Assembly: GCF_017744555.1 (NCBI RefSeq)
Contig: NZ_JAGIBD010000005.1
Span: 1-64,000 of the forward strand
Length of the DNA: 64,000 nucleotides
Direction: 5' to 3'
DNA from: Cellulomonas sp.
GTDB lineage: Bacteria; Actinomycetota; Actinomycetes; Actinomycetales; Cellulomonadaceae
Each line of letters starts with the position of its first letter. Position 1 is the first letter of the stretch. The position numbers and the translations under genes are program-made. Positions 48,747 through 56,762 of the stretch are shown piece by piece. The notes under the pieces were generated by a model. The model ran no database searches. It was given only the letters and a program-made list of their open reading frames with translations, and was not told the DNA's origin.

Positions 48747-48760
48747 ACTGACCGGTCAGT
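48747..48760. promoter_or_regulatory. TetR operator of the YhgE operon
   Basis: ACTGACCGGTCAGT is a perfect 14-bp palindrome 16 bases before the ATPase-like start. TAGACT just upstream on the minus strand is a plausible -10, so a bound repressor would cover the transcription start. The TGACCGGTCA core is a common TetR operator form. Confidence 0.75.
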
Positions 48761-48880
48761 ACAAAGTCTAGGACGCGTGCCCCCGTGCGACCACGTGCAG
48801 CGGGTGTCTCGGTCGTCACACGCGGCCGCCGCACGCCTGACGCGCCACGACGACCGTGCGGTCCGTGAAAGGATCGCCTC

Positions 48881-49369
48881 ATGGCCATGCGAGAGATCCG
48901 GACCGTCGGAGACCCCGTCCTGCGCACGCCGTGCGACCCGATCACGACGATCGACGACCGCGTCCGCGCGCTCGTCGAGGACCTCCTCGAGACCGTGGAC
49001 CACGACGGCCGCGCCGGGCTGGCCGCGAACCAGATCGGCGTGAGCCTGCGCGCGTTCTCGTGGAACATCGACGACGAGATCGGCTACGTGCTCAACCCGC
49101 AGATCGTCGAGCTGTCGGAGGACGAGTACCAGGACGGCGACGAGGGCTGCCTGTCGGTCCCCGGCCTCTGGTACCCGACCCACCGCGCCTGGTACGCACG
49201 TGTCGTCGGCACCGACCTGGACGGCAAGGAGGTCGTCGTCGAGGGCACCGAGCTCATGGCCCGCTGCCTCCAGCACGAGGTCGACCACCTCGACGGGCTG
49301 CTCTACCTCGACCGTCTCGAGCGCTCGGTCCGCAAGAAGGCGATGCGCGCGATCCGCGAGCAGCTCTGA
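48881..49369 (+). CDS. def: Peptide deformylase
   Basis: This 162-residue metalloenzyme removes the formyl group from new proteins. All three motifs are present: GLAANQIG (46-53), EGCLS with metal ligand Cys90, and HEVDH with His132, Glu133 and His136. The motif-1 and EGCLSVPG forms fit the short actinobacterial type. The start has GAAAGGA upstream; ATG 48881 gives the standard N-terminus ([13 protein letters not shown]). It is divergent from the YhgE operon with 149 bases between. Confidence 0.95.
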   Translation: MAMREIRTVGDPVLRTPCDPITTIDDRVRALVEDLLETVDHDGRAGLAANQIGVSLRAFSWNIDDEIGYVLNPQIVELSEDEYQDGDEGCLSVPGLWYPTHRAWYARVVGTDLDGKEVVVEGTELMARCLQHEVDHLDGLLYLDRLERSVRKKAMRAIREQL

Positions 49370-49532
49370 TCTCGGACGTCGTGTCGCTGGCGCAGCGGCA
49401 CGACGTCCGCCATAGTGTCCACTGCACGTGGTCGTCGACCGCGTGCTGCACGCCGCGAGTCCGTGGAGCACTCCCGGGAACGGGTGCGAGGTCGTTGGGG
49501 AAGGCGAACCTCGAGCCGTTCAGGAGGACGAC

Positions 49533-50033
49533 ATGGCAGGTGCGATCACCCGCGGTGTTCTTTTCGTGCACTCTGCACCGCGTGCACTGTGCCCACACAT
49601 CGAGTGGGCGGCAGGCAACGTGCTTTCCGCGCGCGTGATCTTCGACTGGACGCCGCAGCCCGCCGGCCCCGGTTTCTACCGCGCCGAGTACTCGTGGCAG
49701 GGGCCCCAGGGCACCGGCGCGCGCCTCGCCTCGGCGCTGCGCGGCTGGGCGCACCTGCGCTACGAGATCACCGAGGAGGCCAGCCACGGCGTCGACGGCT
49801 CGCGCTGGAGCCACACGCCCGAGCTCGGGATCTTCCACGCGGCCACCGACGTGCACGGCAACGTCGTCGTCCCCGAGGACCGGATCCGCGCCGCCCTGGA
49901 GCACGCCGCGGACCCTGTGCGCCTGCGCGCCGAGCTCGACCTCGCCCTCGGACAGGCGTGGGACGACGAGCTCGAGCCCTTCCGGTACGCGGGCGCCGGT
50001 GCGCCGGTGCGGTGGCTGCACCGGGTCGGCTGA
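49533..50033 (+). CDS. DUF3145 family protein
   Basis: This 166-residue protein belongs to DUF3145, a family restricted to actinobacteria: RGVLFVHSAPRALCPHIEWAAG near the start, VIFDWTPQPAGPGFYRAEYSW, RGWAHLRYEITEEASHGVDGSRW and a helical end. AGGAGG lies a few bases before the ATG. No catalytic motif is evident and the family function is unknown. The 163 bases upstream contain no other gene that I can support. Confidence 0.88.
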   Translation: MAGAITRGVLFVHSAPRALCPHIEWAAGNVLSARVIFDWTPQPAGPGFYRAEYSWQGPQGTGARLASALRGWAHLRYEITEEASHGVDGSRWSHTPELGIFHAATDVHGNVVVPEDRIRAALEHAADPVRLRAELDLALGQAWDDELEPFRYAGAGAPVRWLHRVG

Positions 50034-50189
50034 GATCCCGCCCGACAGCCCGGGCAGGAGGTGTCGTCGCAGGTCACTGAAGCGATTCGGACATGGACAG
50101 CCCATGCACGGTCCCCGCCAAGGTGTGATACCTACCGTCTGGCCCACCACGGACCGGGCGGTCGCCCCGGGGACACGAAGGACTTCACC

Positions 50190-50603
50190 ATGACCAGCTC
50201 ACGCAGGGCGTCGTTCGCGCTCCTGTCCGGCCTCTCCCTCGCGACGGCCCTCACCGCGTGCTCGACGCAGGCCGACGCCGGGACCGGCGACGCCACGAAC
50301 GACAGTGGCTACGCCGACGGCACCTACGAGGCCACCGGCAACTACGAGTCGCCGGCCGGCAAGGAGACCATCGACGTCTCCGTCACGCTCGACGGTGGCG
50401 TGGTGAGCGCCGTGGACGTCACCCCCGAAGCGACCAACCCCACGTCGAAGACGTGGCAGACGGCCTTCGCCTCCGGGGTCTCGGACGAGGTCGTCGGCAA
50501 GGCGATCGACGAGGTGGAGCTCGATGCGGTGTCGGGGGCCTCGCTCACCACCGAGGGCTTCACCGCGGCCCTCGACCAGATCGCCGCGGATGCCCGCGGA
50601 TAG
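50190..50603 (+). CDS. FMN-binding lipoprotein, ApbE flavinylation target
   Basis: This 137-residue protein has a lipoprotein signal with LTAC (Cys24), a short acidic linker, and one FMN-binding domain: YADGTYEATGNYESPAGKE, IDVSVTLDGGVVSAVDVTP, and DAVSGASLTT. The last is the covalent flavin attachment motif Dxx(S/T)GA(S/T), with Ser118 at the position usually held by Thr. It faces outside the membrane and probably passes electrons. Its stop lies inside the ApbE gene (14-base overlap), and a fused membrane reductase follows, making a complete module. Confidence 0.9.
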   Translation: MTSSRRASFALLSGLSLATALTACSTQADAGTGDATNDSGYADGTYEATGNYESPAGKETIDVSVTLDGGVVSAVDVTPEATNPTSKTWQTAFASGVSDEVVGKAIDEVELDAVSGASLTTEGFTAALDQIAADARG

Positions 50604-51447
50604 CACCACGTTCGACGCGATCGGCACCCGGTGGACGATCAGTGCCGACGGGCCGCTCGACGCCTCGACGCTCGCGCGCGTCCACGACCGCATCGCCGCG
50701 TACGACGAGACCTGGTCGAGGTTCCGCGACGACTCGCTCGTCGCGCGGATGTCGCGTGAGGCCGGGACGTACCGGCTGCCGCCCGAAGGTCCGGCCCTGC
50801 TCGACCTGTACGACCGTCTCGACGAGCGGACTGCAGGCGCGATGTCTCCCCTGGTCGGGCGCAGCCTCGTGCGGCTCGGCTACGACGCCGACCTGACGCT
50901 GCGACCGTCGGGCGCTCCCGTGCCCGCGCCGCGCGACGCGCTGGTCCACGACGGCGACCTGCTGCACGTCCTCGAACCGGTGCTGCTCGACGTCGGCGCC
51001 GCGGGCAAGGGCCAGCTCGTCGACCTCGTGGGCGCGGAGCTGCGCGCGTGCGGCGTCGAGGCGTTCCTCGTCGACGCGGGCGGCGACCTCCTGCATGCGG
51101 GCGACCGGCCCGCGCGCGTGGGGCTGAGCCAGCCCGGCGACCCGTCCCGCGTGATCGGCGTCGTCGAGCTGCGCGACGCCGCACTGTGCGGGTCGGGGGT
51201 CGACCTGCGCCGGTGGGGGGACGGGTGGCACCACGTGCTCGACGCACGCACCGGCTGGCCGACGCTCGACGTCGTCGCGACCTGGGCCGTCGCGCGGTCG
51301 GCCATGGTCGCCGACGGGCTCGCCACCGCGCTGTTCTTCACGGATCCCGACCGGCTCGAGGTCGCGTTCGACCTCACCTACGTGCGCGTGCACGCCGACG
51401 GGACCGTGCGCTACTCGCTCGGGCTGCCGGGGGAGGTGTTCCGATGA
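50590..51447 (+). CDS. apbE: FAD:protein FMN transferase
   Basis: This 285-residue enzyme transfers FMN from FAD onto Ser/Thr of flavoproteins. Family marks are DETWSRFRDDSLVARMS, the central LLDVGAAGKGQLVDLVG, FLVDAGGDLLHAG and VLDARTGWPT, with the metal-binding Asp and Thr region AMVADGLATALFF. No signal peptide is predicted at this start, unlike many ApbE proteins, so flavinylation may happen before export or the N-terminus may be non-standard. The gene overlaps both neighbours, pointing to the lipoprotein upstream as its substrate. Confidence 0.9.
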   Translation: MPADSTTFDAIGTRWTISADGPLDASTLARVHDRIAAYDETWSRFRDDSLVARMSREAGTYRLPPEGPALLDLYDRLDERTAGAMSPLVGRSLVRLGYDADLTLRPSGAPVPAPRDALVHDGDLLHVLEPVLLDVGAAGKGQLVDLVGAELRACGVEAFLVDAGGDLLHAGDRPARVGLSQPGDPSRVIGVVELRDAALCGSGVDLRRWGDGWHHVLDARTGWPTLDVVATWAVARSAMVADGLATALFFTDPDRLEVAFDLTYVRVHADGTVRYSLGLPGEVFR

Positions 51448-52970
51448 CCGGGCTCGACGCGTGGCTCGGCCGCGTGACGATGTACCGGACGGTGACCCTC
51501 GCGCTCGGCGCGGTCGTCGCCGTGGCGGGAGTGCTCGGGGCGGTCGACGTCGTGCACGTCGACCTCGTCGCGCTGCTCGTGTCCGTGCTCGTCGCGGTCG
51601 GCGTCGTCGTCGGGGTGAGTCGGCTGTGCGGCGCGGTCTGGCGCGTGAGGGCGCACACCGAGTCGTCCGTCATCACGGGGCTCATCCTCGTGCTGCTGTT
51701 CCGGCCGGGGCTCGACGGCCCGTCGCTCGGTGCGCTTGCGTGCGCCGCGGCCGTCGCGGCGGCGTCGAAGTTCGTCGTCTCGGTGCGGGCGCGGCACGTC
51801 GTCAACCCCGCCGCGGCCGGTGCACTCGTCGTCGGGCTCCTCGCGACGCCGCTCGGGGTGCTGCCCGCGCTGTGGTGGGTCGCGACACCGGCGCTCCTGC
51901 CCGTCGTCGCGCTCGCCGGCCTCGTCGTCGTGCTGCGGACCCGGCGTGCGGCGCTCGTCGGCACGTACCTCGGCGCGGCCGTCGCGGTGGTGGTCGTGCG
52001 GCAGGTCGCCGGCGGTGCCGCGGTCGGGGACGCCCTGTGGAGCAGCGTCGCGTCGTACCCCTTGGTGTTCGCGGCTGCCTTCATGGTGACCGAGCCGCTC
52101 ACGCTGCCGCCGCGACGCTGGCAGCAGCTCACCGAGGCCGGCCTCGTGGGCCTGCTCACGGTGACACCGTTCACGCTCGGCCCGGTGTGGAGCACGCCCG
52201 AGCTCGCCCTCGTGGTCGGCAACGTCCTGGCGTTCAGCGTCGGCCAGCGGCGCGCCGTGCGGCTGCGGGTCGTCGGCCACCGGCAGGTCACCGACGCGGT
52301 CCGTGAGGTCGCGTTCACGAGCGAGCGGGCGGTGCGGTTCCGGCCCGGGCAGTGGATCGAGCTGCACCTGCCGCACGACGGCACCGACGGCCGCGGCTCG
52401 CGCCGGGTGTTCTCGGTCGCGTCACCGCCCGGCCCGCGCCACGGCGCGTCCGACGGGGTCGCCGTCGCGTTCCGGGTCACGCCCGCGCTGAGCTCGTTCA
52501 AGCGGACCCTCGTCGCGCTGCCGCCGGGCGACGTGGTCCGGGCGACGGCCGTCGGGGGCGACTTCCTGCTGCCCCGGCGTCCGGACGTCCCGCTGCTGCT
52601 CGTGGCCGGCGGCATCGGCATCACGCCGTTCGTGAGCCAGCTCGGCGCGCTCGCCCGGTCGGGGGAGCGGCGCGACGTGGTGCTCGTGCTGCTGCTGAGC
52701 CCGGGCGACGAGCCGCCGTACACCGACGTCGTGCAGGCCGCGGGCGCCTCCGTCGTCGTCGTGGCACCGCACCGGCCCGCGACGCTGCCCGAGGGGTGGC
52801 GGTACGTGGCCGGTCCGTTGCTGACCGACGAGGCCGTCCAGCAGGTGCCCGACGCGCACCGCAGGCTCGCGTTCGTCTCCGGGCCGCCGCGCATGGTCGT
52901 GCACGCTCGGCGTACGTTGCGCAGGGCCGGGGTCCGGCGGGTGCGGACGGACGCGTTCACGGGGTACTGA
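51444..52970 (+). CDS. Fused RnfD/NqrB-like membrane domain and ferredoxin-reductase-type oxidoreductase
   Basis: Residues ~1-280 of this 508-residue protein form about eight to ten membrane helices with an ESSVITGLILVLLFRPG segment and VVNPAAAGALVVGLL, typical of RnfD/NqrB-type electron-transfer subunits. Residues ~280-508 are an FAD/NAD(P)H reductase: RFRPGQWIELHLPHDG, an RVFSVAS FAD motif, LLVAGGIGITPFVSQL for nucleotide binding and FVSGPPRMVVHARR at the end. It should move electrons from cytoplasmic NAD(P)H across the membrane to the flavinylated lipoprotein. ATGA overlap with apbE supports joint action. The terminal acceptor is unknown. Confidence 0.88.
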   Translation: MTGLDAWLGRVTMYRTVTLALGAVVAVAGVLGAVDVVHVDLVALLVSVLVAVGVVVGVSRLCGAVWRVRAHTESSVITGLILVLLFRPGLDGPSLGALACAAAVAAASKFVVSVRARHVVNPAAAGALVVGLLATPLGVLPALWWVATPALLPVVALAGLVVVLRTRRAALVGTYLGAAVAVVVVRQVAGGAAVGDALWSSVASYPLVFAAAFMVTEPLTLPPRRWQQLTEAGLVGLLTVTPFTLGPVWSTPELALVVGNVLAFSVGQRRAVRLRVVGHRQVTDAVREVAFTSERAVRFRPGQWIELHLPHDGTDGRGSRRVFSVASPPGPRHGASDGVAVAFRVTPALSSFKRTLVALPPGDVVRATAVGGDFLLPRRPDVPLLLVAGGIGITPFVSQLGALARSGERRDVVLVLLLSPGDEPPYTDVVQAAGASVVVVAPHRPATLPEGWRYVAGPLLTDEAVQQVPDAHRRLAFVSGPPRMVVHARRTLRRAGVRRVRTDAFTGY

Positions 52971-52984
52971 GGACGGCCGCACGA

Positions 52985-53032
52985 CGACGGCCCGGCACCC
53001 GCGCCACGAGGACGCGACGTGCCGGGCCGTCG
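52985..53032. terminator. Bidirectional terminator between redox module and fabF
   Basis: CGACGGCCCGGCAC (52985-52998) pairs with 53019-53032 in a 14-bp perfect stem with a 20-base loop, between two convergent genes. Confidence 0.75.
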
Positions 53033-53045
53033 GCGGAGGAGAAGG

Positions 53046-54296
53046 TCAGGCGGACGTGACCACCAGGGCCACGTTGTGCCCGCCGAACCCGAACGAGTTG
53101 TTGACCGCCGCGATGTCGCCGTCGCGCAGGGTGCGGGGCTTGTCGCGGACCAGGTCGAGCACCAGCTCGGGGTCGGGGTTCTCGACGTTGATCGTCGGGG
53201 GAGCCTGCCGGTCGTGCAGGGCGAGCACCGTGAAGATCGTCTCGAGTGCGCCCGCGCCGCCGAGCAGGTGGCCCGTCATCGACTTCGTGGCCGAGAGGGC
53301 CACGTGGTCGGCGTCGTCGCCCAGCAGGCCGCGGATGGACCGCGCCTCGATGAGGTCGCCCACCACGGTGGACGTCGCGTGCGCGTTGACGTGCACGACG
53401 TCGGCCTGCGCGACGCCGGACTCCTCGAGCGCCTGCTTCATGGCGCGGATCTGCCCGTCGCCCGAGGGCTCGGGGGACGTGATGTGGTAGCCGTCGGCCG
53501 ACAGGCCGACACCGGCGACGCGCGCGTACACGCGGGCACCGCGCGCGGCGGCGTGCTCGGCGCTCTCGAGGACGACGACACCGGCGCCCTCACCGATCAC
53601 GAACCCGTCGCGGTCGACGTCGTAGGGACGCGACGCGCCCTGCGGGTCGTCGTTGCGCAGCGAGAGCGTGCGGGACGCGGCGAACGCCGCGATCGGCATC
53701 GGGTGGATCACCGCCTCGGTGCCGCCGGCGATCACGACGTCGGCACGACCCGAGCGGATCATGTCGACCGCGTAGCCGATGGCCTCGGCGCCGGACGCGC
53801 ACGCCGACACGAGCGCGTGCGCACCGGCCCGGGCACCGAACTCGAGCGACACGTAGGCCGTGGGCGAGTTCGGCATGAGCATGGGCACCGTCATCGGCAG
53901 GACGCGGCGTGCGCTCTGCGGCTTGGTGAGCAGGCCCTCCCACGCGTCGAGGATCGTCTGGATGCCGCCGATCCCGGAGGACACGACCGAACCCAGCCGG
54001 TCGCCGTCGACCTCGGGGGACCCGGCGTCGGCCCACGCCTCACGCGCCGCGACGACCGCGTACTGCGCGGACGGGTCCATCTTCTTCATCTCGGGCCGCG
54101 TGAGGACCTCGGACGGGTCGACCTTGAGGGTCGCCGCGAACTCGACCGGGAGGCCGTGACGCTCGACCCAGTCGTTCTCGAAGCGCCGGGCGCCGGACTC
54201 ACCGGCGAGGGCGGCGGCCCAGGTGCTGGGGACGTCACCGCCCAGGGGCGTGGTGGCGCCCAGGCCGGTCACGACGACGTCGGGTACGTGGCTCAT
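53046..54296 (-). CDS. fabF: 3-oxoacyl-ACP synthase II
   Basis: This 416-residue condensing enzyme elongates acyl-ACP with malonyl-ACP. The Cys-His-His triad is present: Cys166 (SACASGAEA), His306 (NAHATST) and His343 (TGHLLGGAGA), with Lys338. The start DVVVTGLGATTPLGGDV and end NNSFGFGGHNVALV are typical. It is last in the fabD-fabH-acpP-fabF order common to actinobacteria. ATG 54296 is chosen because it begins directly at the conserved N-terminus; an upstream in-frame start at 54347 adds a Pro/Gly-rich stretch. Confidence 0.95.
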   Translation of the reverse strand: MSHVPDVVVTGLGATTPLGGDVPSTWAAALAGESGARRFENDWVERHGLPVEFAATLKVDPSEVLTRPEMKKMDPSAQYAVVAAREAWADAGSPEVDGDRLGSVVSSGIGGIQTILDAWEGLLTKPQSARRVLPMTVPMLMPNSPTAYVSLEFGARAGAHALVSACASGAEAIGYAVDMIRSGRADVVIAGGTEAVIHPMPIAAFAASRTLSLRNDDPQGASRPYDVDRDGFVIGEGAGVVVLESAEHAAARGARVYARVAGVGLSADGYHITSPEPSGDGQIRAMKQALEESGVAQADVVHVNAHATSTVVGDLIEARSIRGLLGDDADHVALSATKSMTGHLLGGAGALETIFTVLALHDRQAPPTINVENPDPELVLDLVRDKPRTLRDGDIAAVNNSFGFGGHNVALVVTSA

Positions 54297-54378
54297 CGGT
54301 GCTCCAGGTCGACGGTGGGACGGTCCGGTCCCGGCGGGCGGGGGCACCGCCGGGACCGACCTGCGAGAGGGATCAGGC

Positions 54379-54627
54379 TCAGGCCTGGGCGCCCGCGATG
54401 AAGGAGACGGCGTCGCCGACGGTCGCGAGGTTCTTGACCTCGTCGTCGGGGATGCGCACGTCGAACTTCTCCTCGGCGAGCGTGACGATCGTCATCATCG
54501 ACAGCGAGTCGATGTCGAGGTCGTCGGTGAAGGACTTCTCGGGCAGGACGGAGTCGGTGGGCAGGCCCGTCTCCTCGCTGACGATCTCGGCCAGACCGGC
54601 CAGGATCTCCTGCTCGCTGTACGCCAT
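54379..54627 (-). CDS. acpP: Acyl carrier protein
   Basis: This 82-residue acidic helical protein carries growing fatty acids on a phosphopantetheine arm attached to Ser41 in DDLDIDSLSMM. The ILAGLAEIVSEETGLPTDSVLPEKSF start and FDVRIPDDEVKNLATVGDAVSFI end match housekeeping ACP. GGAGAACCACC precedes the ATG. It lies between fabH and fabF. Confidence 0.96.
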   Translation of the reverse strand: MAYSEQEILAGLAEIVSEETGLPTDSVLPEKSFTDDLDIDSLSMMTIVTLAEEKFDVRIPDDEVKNLATVGDAVSFIAGAQA

Positions 54628-54689
54628 GGTGGTTCTCCTCGGGTGTCGGGTGATGCTGGTGGGGTCGGACGAACGGTACAGGGGGCCGG

Positions 54690-55694
54690 TCAGGGCAGGA
54701 CGACGACCTGGGCGGCGTAGACGAGCCCGGCCCCGAAGCCGATCTGCAGCGCGAGCGCGCCGCTGGACACCTGGCCCTCGCGGAGCAGGCGCTCGGTGGC
54801 CAACGGGATCGACGCGGCCGACGTGTTGCCCGTGTCCGCGATGTCTCGCCCGACGACGACCGTCTCGGGCAGCTTGAGCTGCTTGATCATCTGGTCGATG
54901 ATCCGCATGTTCGCCTGGTGCGGGATGAACGCATCGATGTCGTCGGCGGTGACACCGGCGGCGTCGAGCGCCTTCTGCGCGACGGGCGCCATCTGCCAGA
55001 CGGCCCACTTGAAGACCGACTGACCCTCCTGGCGCAGCGTCGGCCAGCCGGCGCCCTCGTCCCGCGTCGCGAGCCACGAGTGCGTCTGCCGGATCGCCTG
55101 CGCCTGGCTGCCGTCCGAGCCCCAGATCGTCGGGCCGATGCCGGGCGTGTCGGACGGGCCGACCACGACCGCGCCCGCGCCGTCGCCGAGCAGGAACGAG
55201 ATCGAGCGGTCCGTCGGGTCGACGAACTCGCTCATCTTCTCCGCGCCGATGACCAGCACGTTGCGGGCCGTGCCGGCGCGGACGAGCGCGTCGGCCTGGC
55301 CGATGCCGTAGCAGTAGCCGGCGCACGCGGCCGAGATGTCGAACGCGGCCGCGGGCGTCGCACCGATCCGGTCGGCGATGATCGCGGCGCCCGCGGGCGT
55401 CTGGTGGAAGTACGTGACCGTCGACAGGATCACCGCGTCGATGTCCGCGCCGGTGAGTCCGGCGTGCTCGAGCGCCGCCTTGGCCGCCGACTCCGCGAGG
55501 TCGAGCACGTCCGTGCCGGCACCCGCGCGACGGCGGGTGACGATCCCGGTGCGCTGACGGATCCACTCGTCGGACGAGTCGATCGGGCCGACCAGGTCGT
55601 CGTTCGGCACGGTCAGCTCGCCACGTGCACCGCCGATGCCGAGGATGCGGGTGTGCGCGGGCCCGGTGGCCTGCGTGAGGGTGGGTCGGGTCAC
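54690..55694 (-). CDS. fabH: 3-oxoacyl-ACP synthase III
   Basis: This 334-residue enzyme starts fatty-acid synthesis by condensing an acyl-CoA primer with malonyl-ACP. The catalytic triad is Cys124 (ISAACAGYCYG), His259 (FIPHQAN) and Asn290 (DTGNTSAAS). The primer is probably branched-chain in this type of organism, but that cannot be read from sequence. The GTG start overlaps the fabD stop (GTGA), confirming translational coupling. Confidence 0.95.
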   Translation of the reverse strand: MTRPTLTQATGPAHTRILGIGGARGELTVPNDDLVGPIDSSDEWIRQRTGIVTRRRAGAGTDVLDLAESAAKAALEHAGLTGADIDAVILSTVTYFHQTPAGAAIIADRIGATPAAAFDISAACAGYCYGIGQADALVRAGTARNVLVIGAEKMSEFVDPTDRSISFLLGDGAGAVVVGPSDTPGIGPTIWGSDGSQAQAIRQTHSWLATRDEGAGWPTLRQEGQSVFKWAVWQMAPVAQKALDAAGVTADDIDAFIPHQANMRIIDQMIKQLKLPETVVVGRDIADTGNTSAASIPLATERLLREGQVSSGALALQIGFGAGLVYAAQVVVLP

Positions 55695-56674
55695 GACGAC
55701 AGCTCCTGGGTGGTCGCGGGGGAGGACGCCGCACCGTGCCGGCTGAGGAGGTCGCGCGCCGCGTCCAGGTCGGCGGGGGTCTTGACGGCGACCGTCTCGA
55801 CCCCGGGCAGCGTACGCCGGGCCAGGCCCGTGAGCACGCCTCCGGGAGCGAGCTCGAGCAGGCCGGTGACGCCGTGGGCGACCATCGTCTCCTGGCACAG
55901 GTCCCAGCGGACGGGGTTCGCGACCTGCGCCACGATCAGCTCGAGCGCACGGGCGCCGGAGGGCGCGACCGTGCCGTCGGCGTTGGTCAGCAGCGGGACG
56001 AGCGGCTCGCCCGGCGCGACCGCGTTCGCGGCGGCGCGGAGCTCGTCGACGGCCGGGGCCATGTGCGTGGTGTGGAACGCACCGGCGACCTGGAGGGCCA
56101 CCACGCGGGTGCGGGCCGGGGGAGCGGCGGCGAACGCGGCGAGCGCGTCGAGGGTGCCGGCCGCGACCACCTGGCCGCCCCCGTTCACGTTGGCGGGCAC
56201 GAGGCCGTGGGCGTCGAGCGCGGCGAGCACCTCGGCCGGGTCGCCGCCGAGCACGGCGCTCATGCCGGTCGGCGTCGCTGCGGCAGCCCGGGCCATCGCG
56301 GCACCGCGCACGGCGACCAGGCGGAGCGCCTCGTCGTCGGTCAGCACGCCGGCGATCGCGGCGGCGGCGAGCTCACCGACGGAGTGGCCCGCGGTGAGGT
56401 CGACCGACGCGGCCGCGGCGGTGCCCAGCGGGGCGTCCGCGTCGAGCTCCAGCACCGCGCGCAGCGACGCGAGCGCCGAGGCGACGAGCAGCGGCTGCGC
56501 GACCGCGGTGTCGCGGATCGTGTCCGCGTCGGACGTGGTGCCGTGCGCCACGAGGTCGAGACCGGTGGTCTGCGATGCGCGCGCGATCGAGGCGGCGACG
56601 GTGGGCAGCTCGAGCCACGGGCTGAGCATGCCGGGGGACTGTGCGCCCTGACCCGGGCAGACGACGACGAGCAC
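55691..56674 (-). CDS. fabD: Malonyl-CoA:ACP transacylase
   Basis: This 327-residue enzyme loads malonate onto ACP. Motifs are VVVCPGQGAQSPGML at the start, nucleophile Ser98 in AGHSVGELAAA, and His201 in GAFHTTHM. GTG start with GGAAGGTGG upstream. It opens the fab operon, preceded by an 88-bp gap with a TTGT/ACAA dyad after the PucR-type regulator. Confidence 0.95.
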   Translation of the reverse strand: MLVVVCPGQGAQSPGMLSPWLELPTVAASIARASQTTGLDLVAHGTTSDADTIRDTAVAQPLLVASALASLRAVLELDADAPLGTAAAASVDLTAGHSVGELAAAAIAGVLTDDEALRLVAVRGAAMARAAAATPTGMSAVLGGDPAEVLAALDAHGLVPANVNGGGQVVAAGTLDALAAFAAAPPARTRVVALQVAGAFHTTHMAPAVDELRAAANAVAPGEPLVPLLTNADGTVAPSGARALELIVAQVANPVRWDLCQETMVAHGVTGLLELAPGGVLTGLARRTLPGVETVAVKTPADLDAARDLLSRHGAASSPATTQELSS

Positions 56675-56741
56675 TCGACCACCTTCCCCCGGCCGCCGCG
56701 CGGTCCGGGCCTACGGCGGGCACCAACCTTCGGCGGCACCC

Positions 56742-56758
56742 TTGTGCGTGTCCTACAA
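56742..56758. promoter_or_regulatory. Inverted repeat upstream of fabD, candidate regulator site
   Basis: TTGTGCGTGTCCTACAA has TTGT/ACAA half-sites around a 9-bp centre. It lies 68 bases before fabD and just after the regulator gene. It is the likely binding site for the PucR-type regulator that activates the fab operon in related actinobacteria. Confidence 0.5.
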
Positions 56759-56762
56759 AGAG

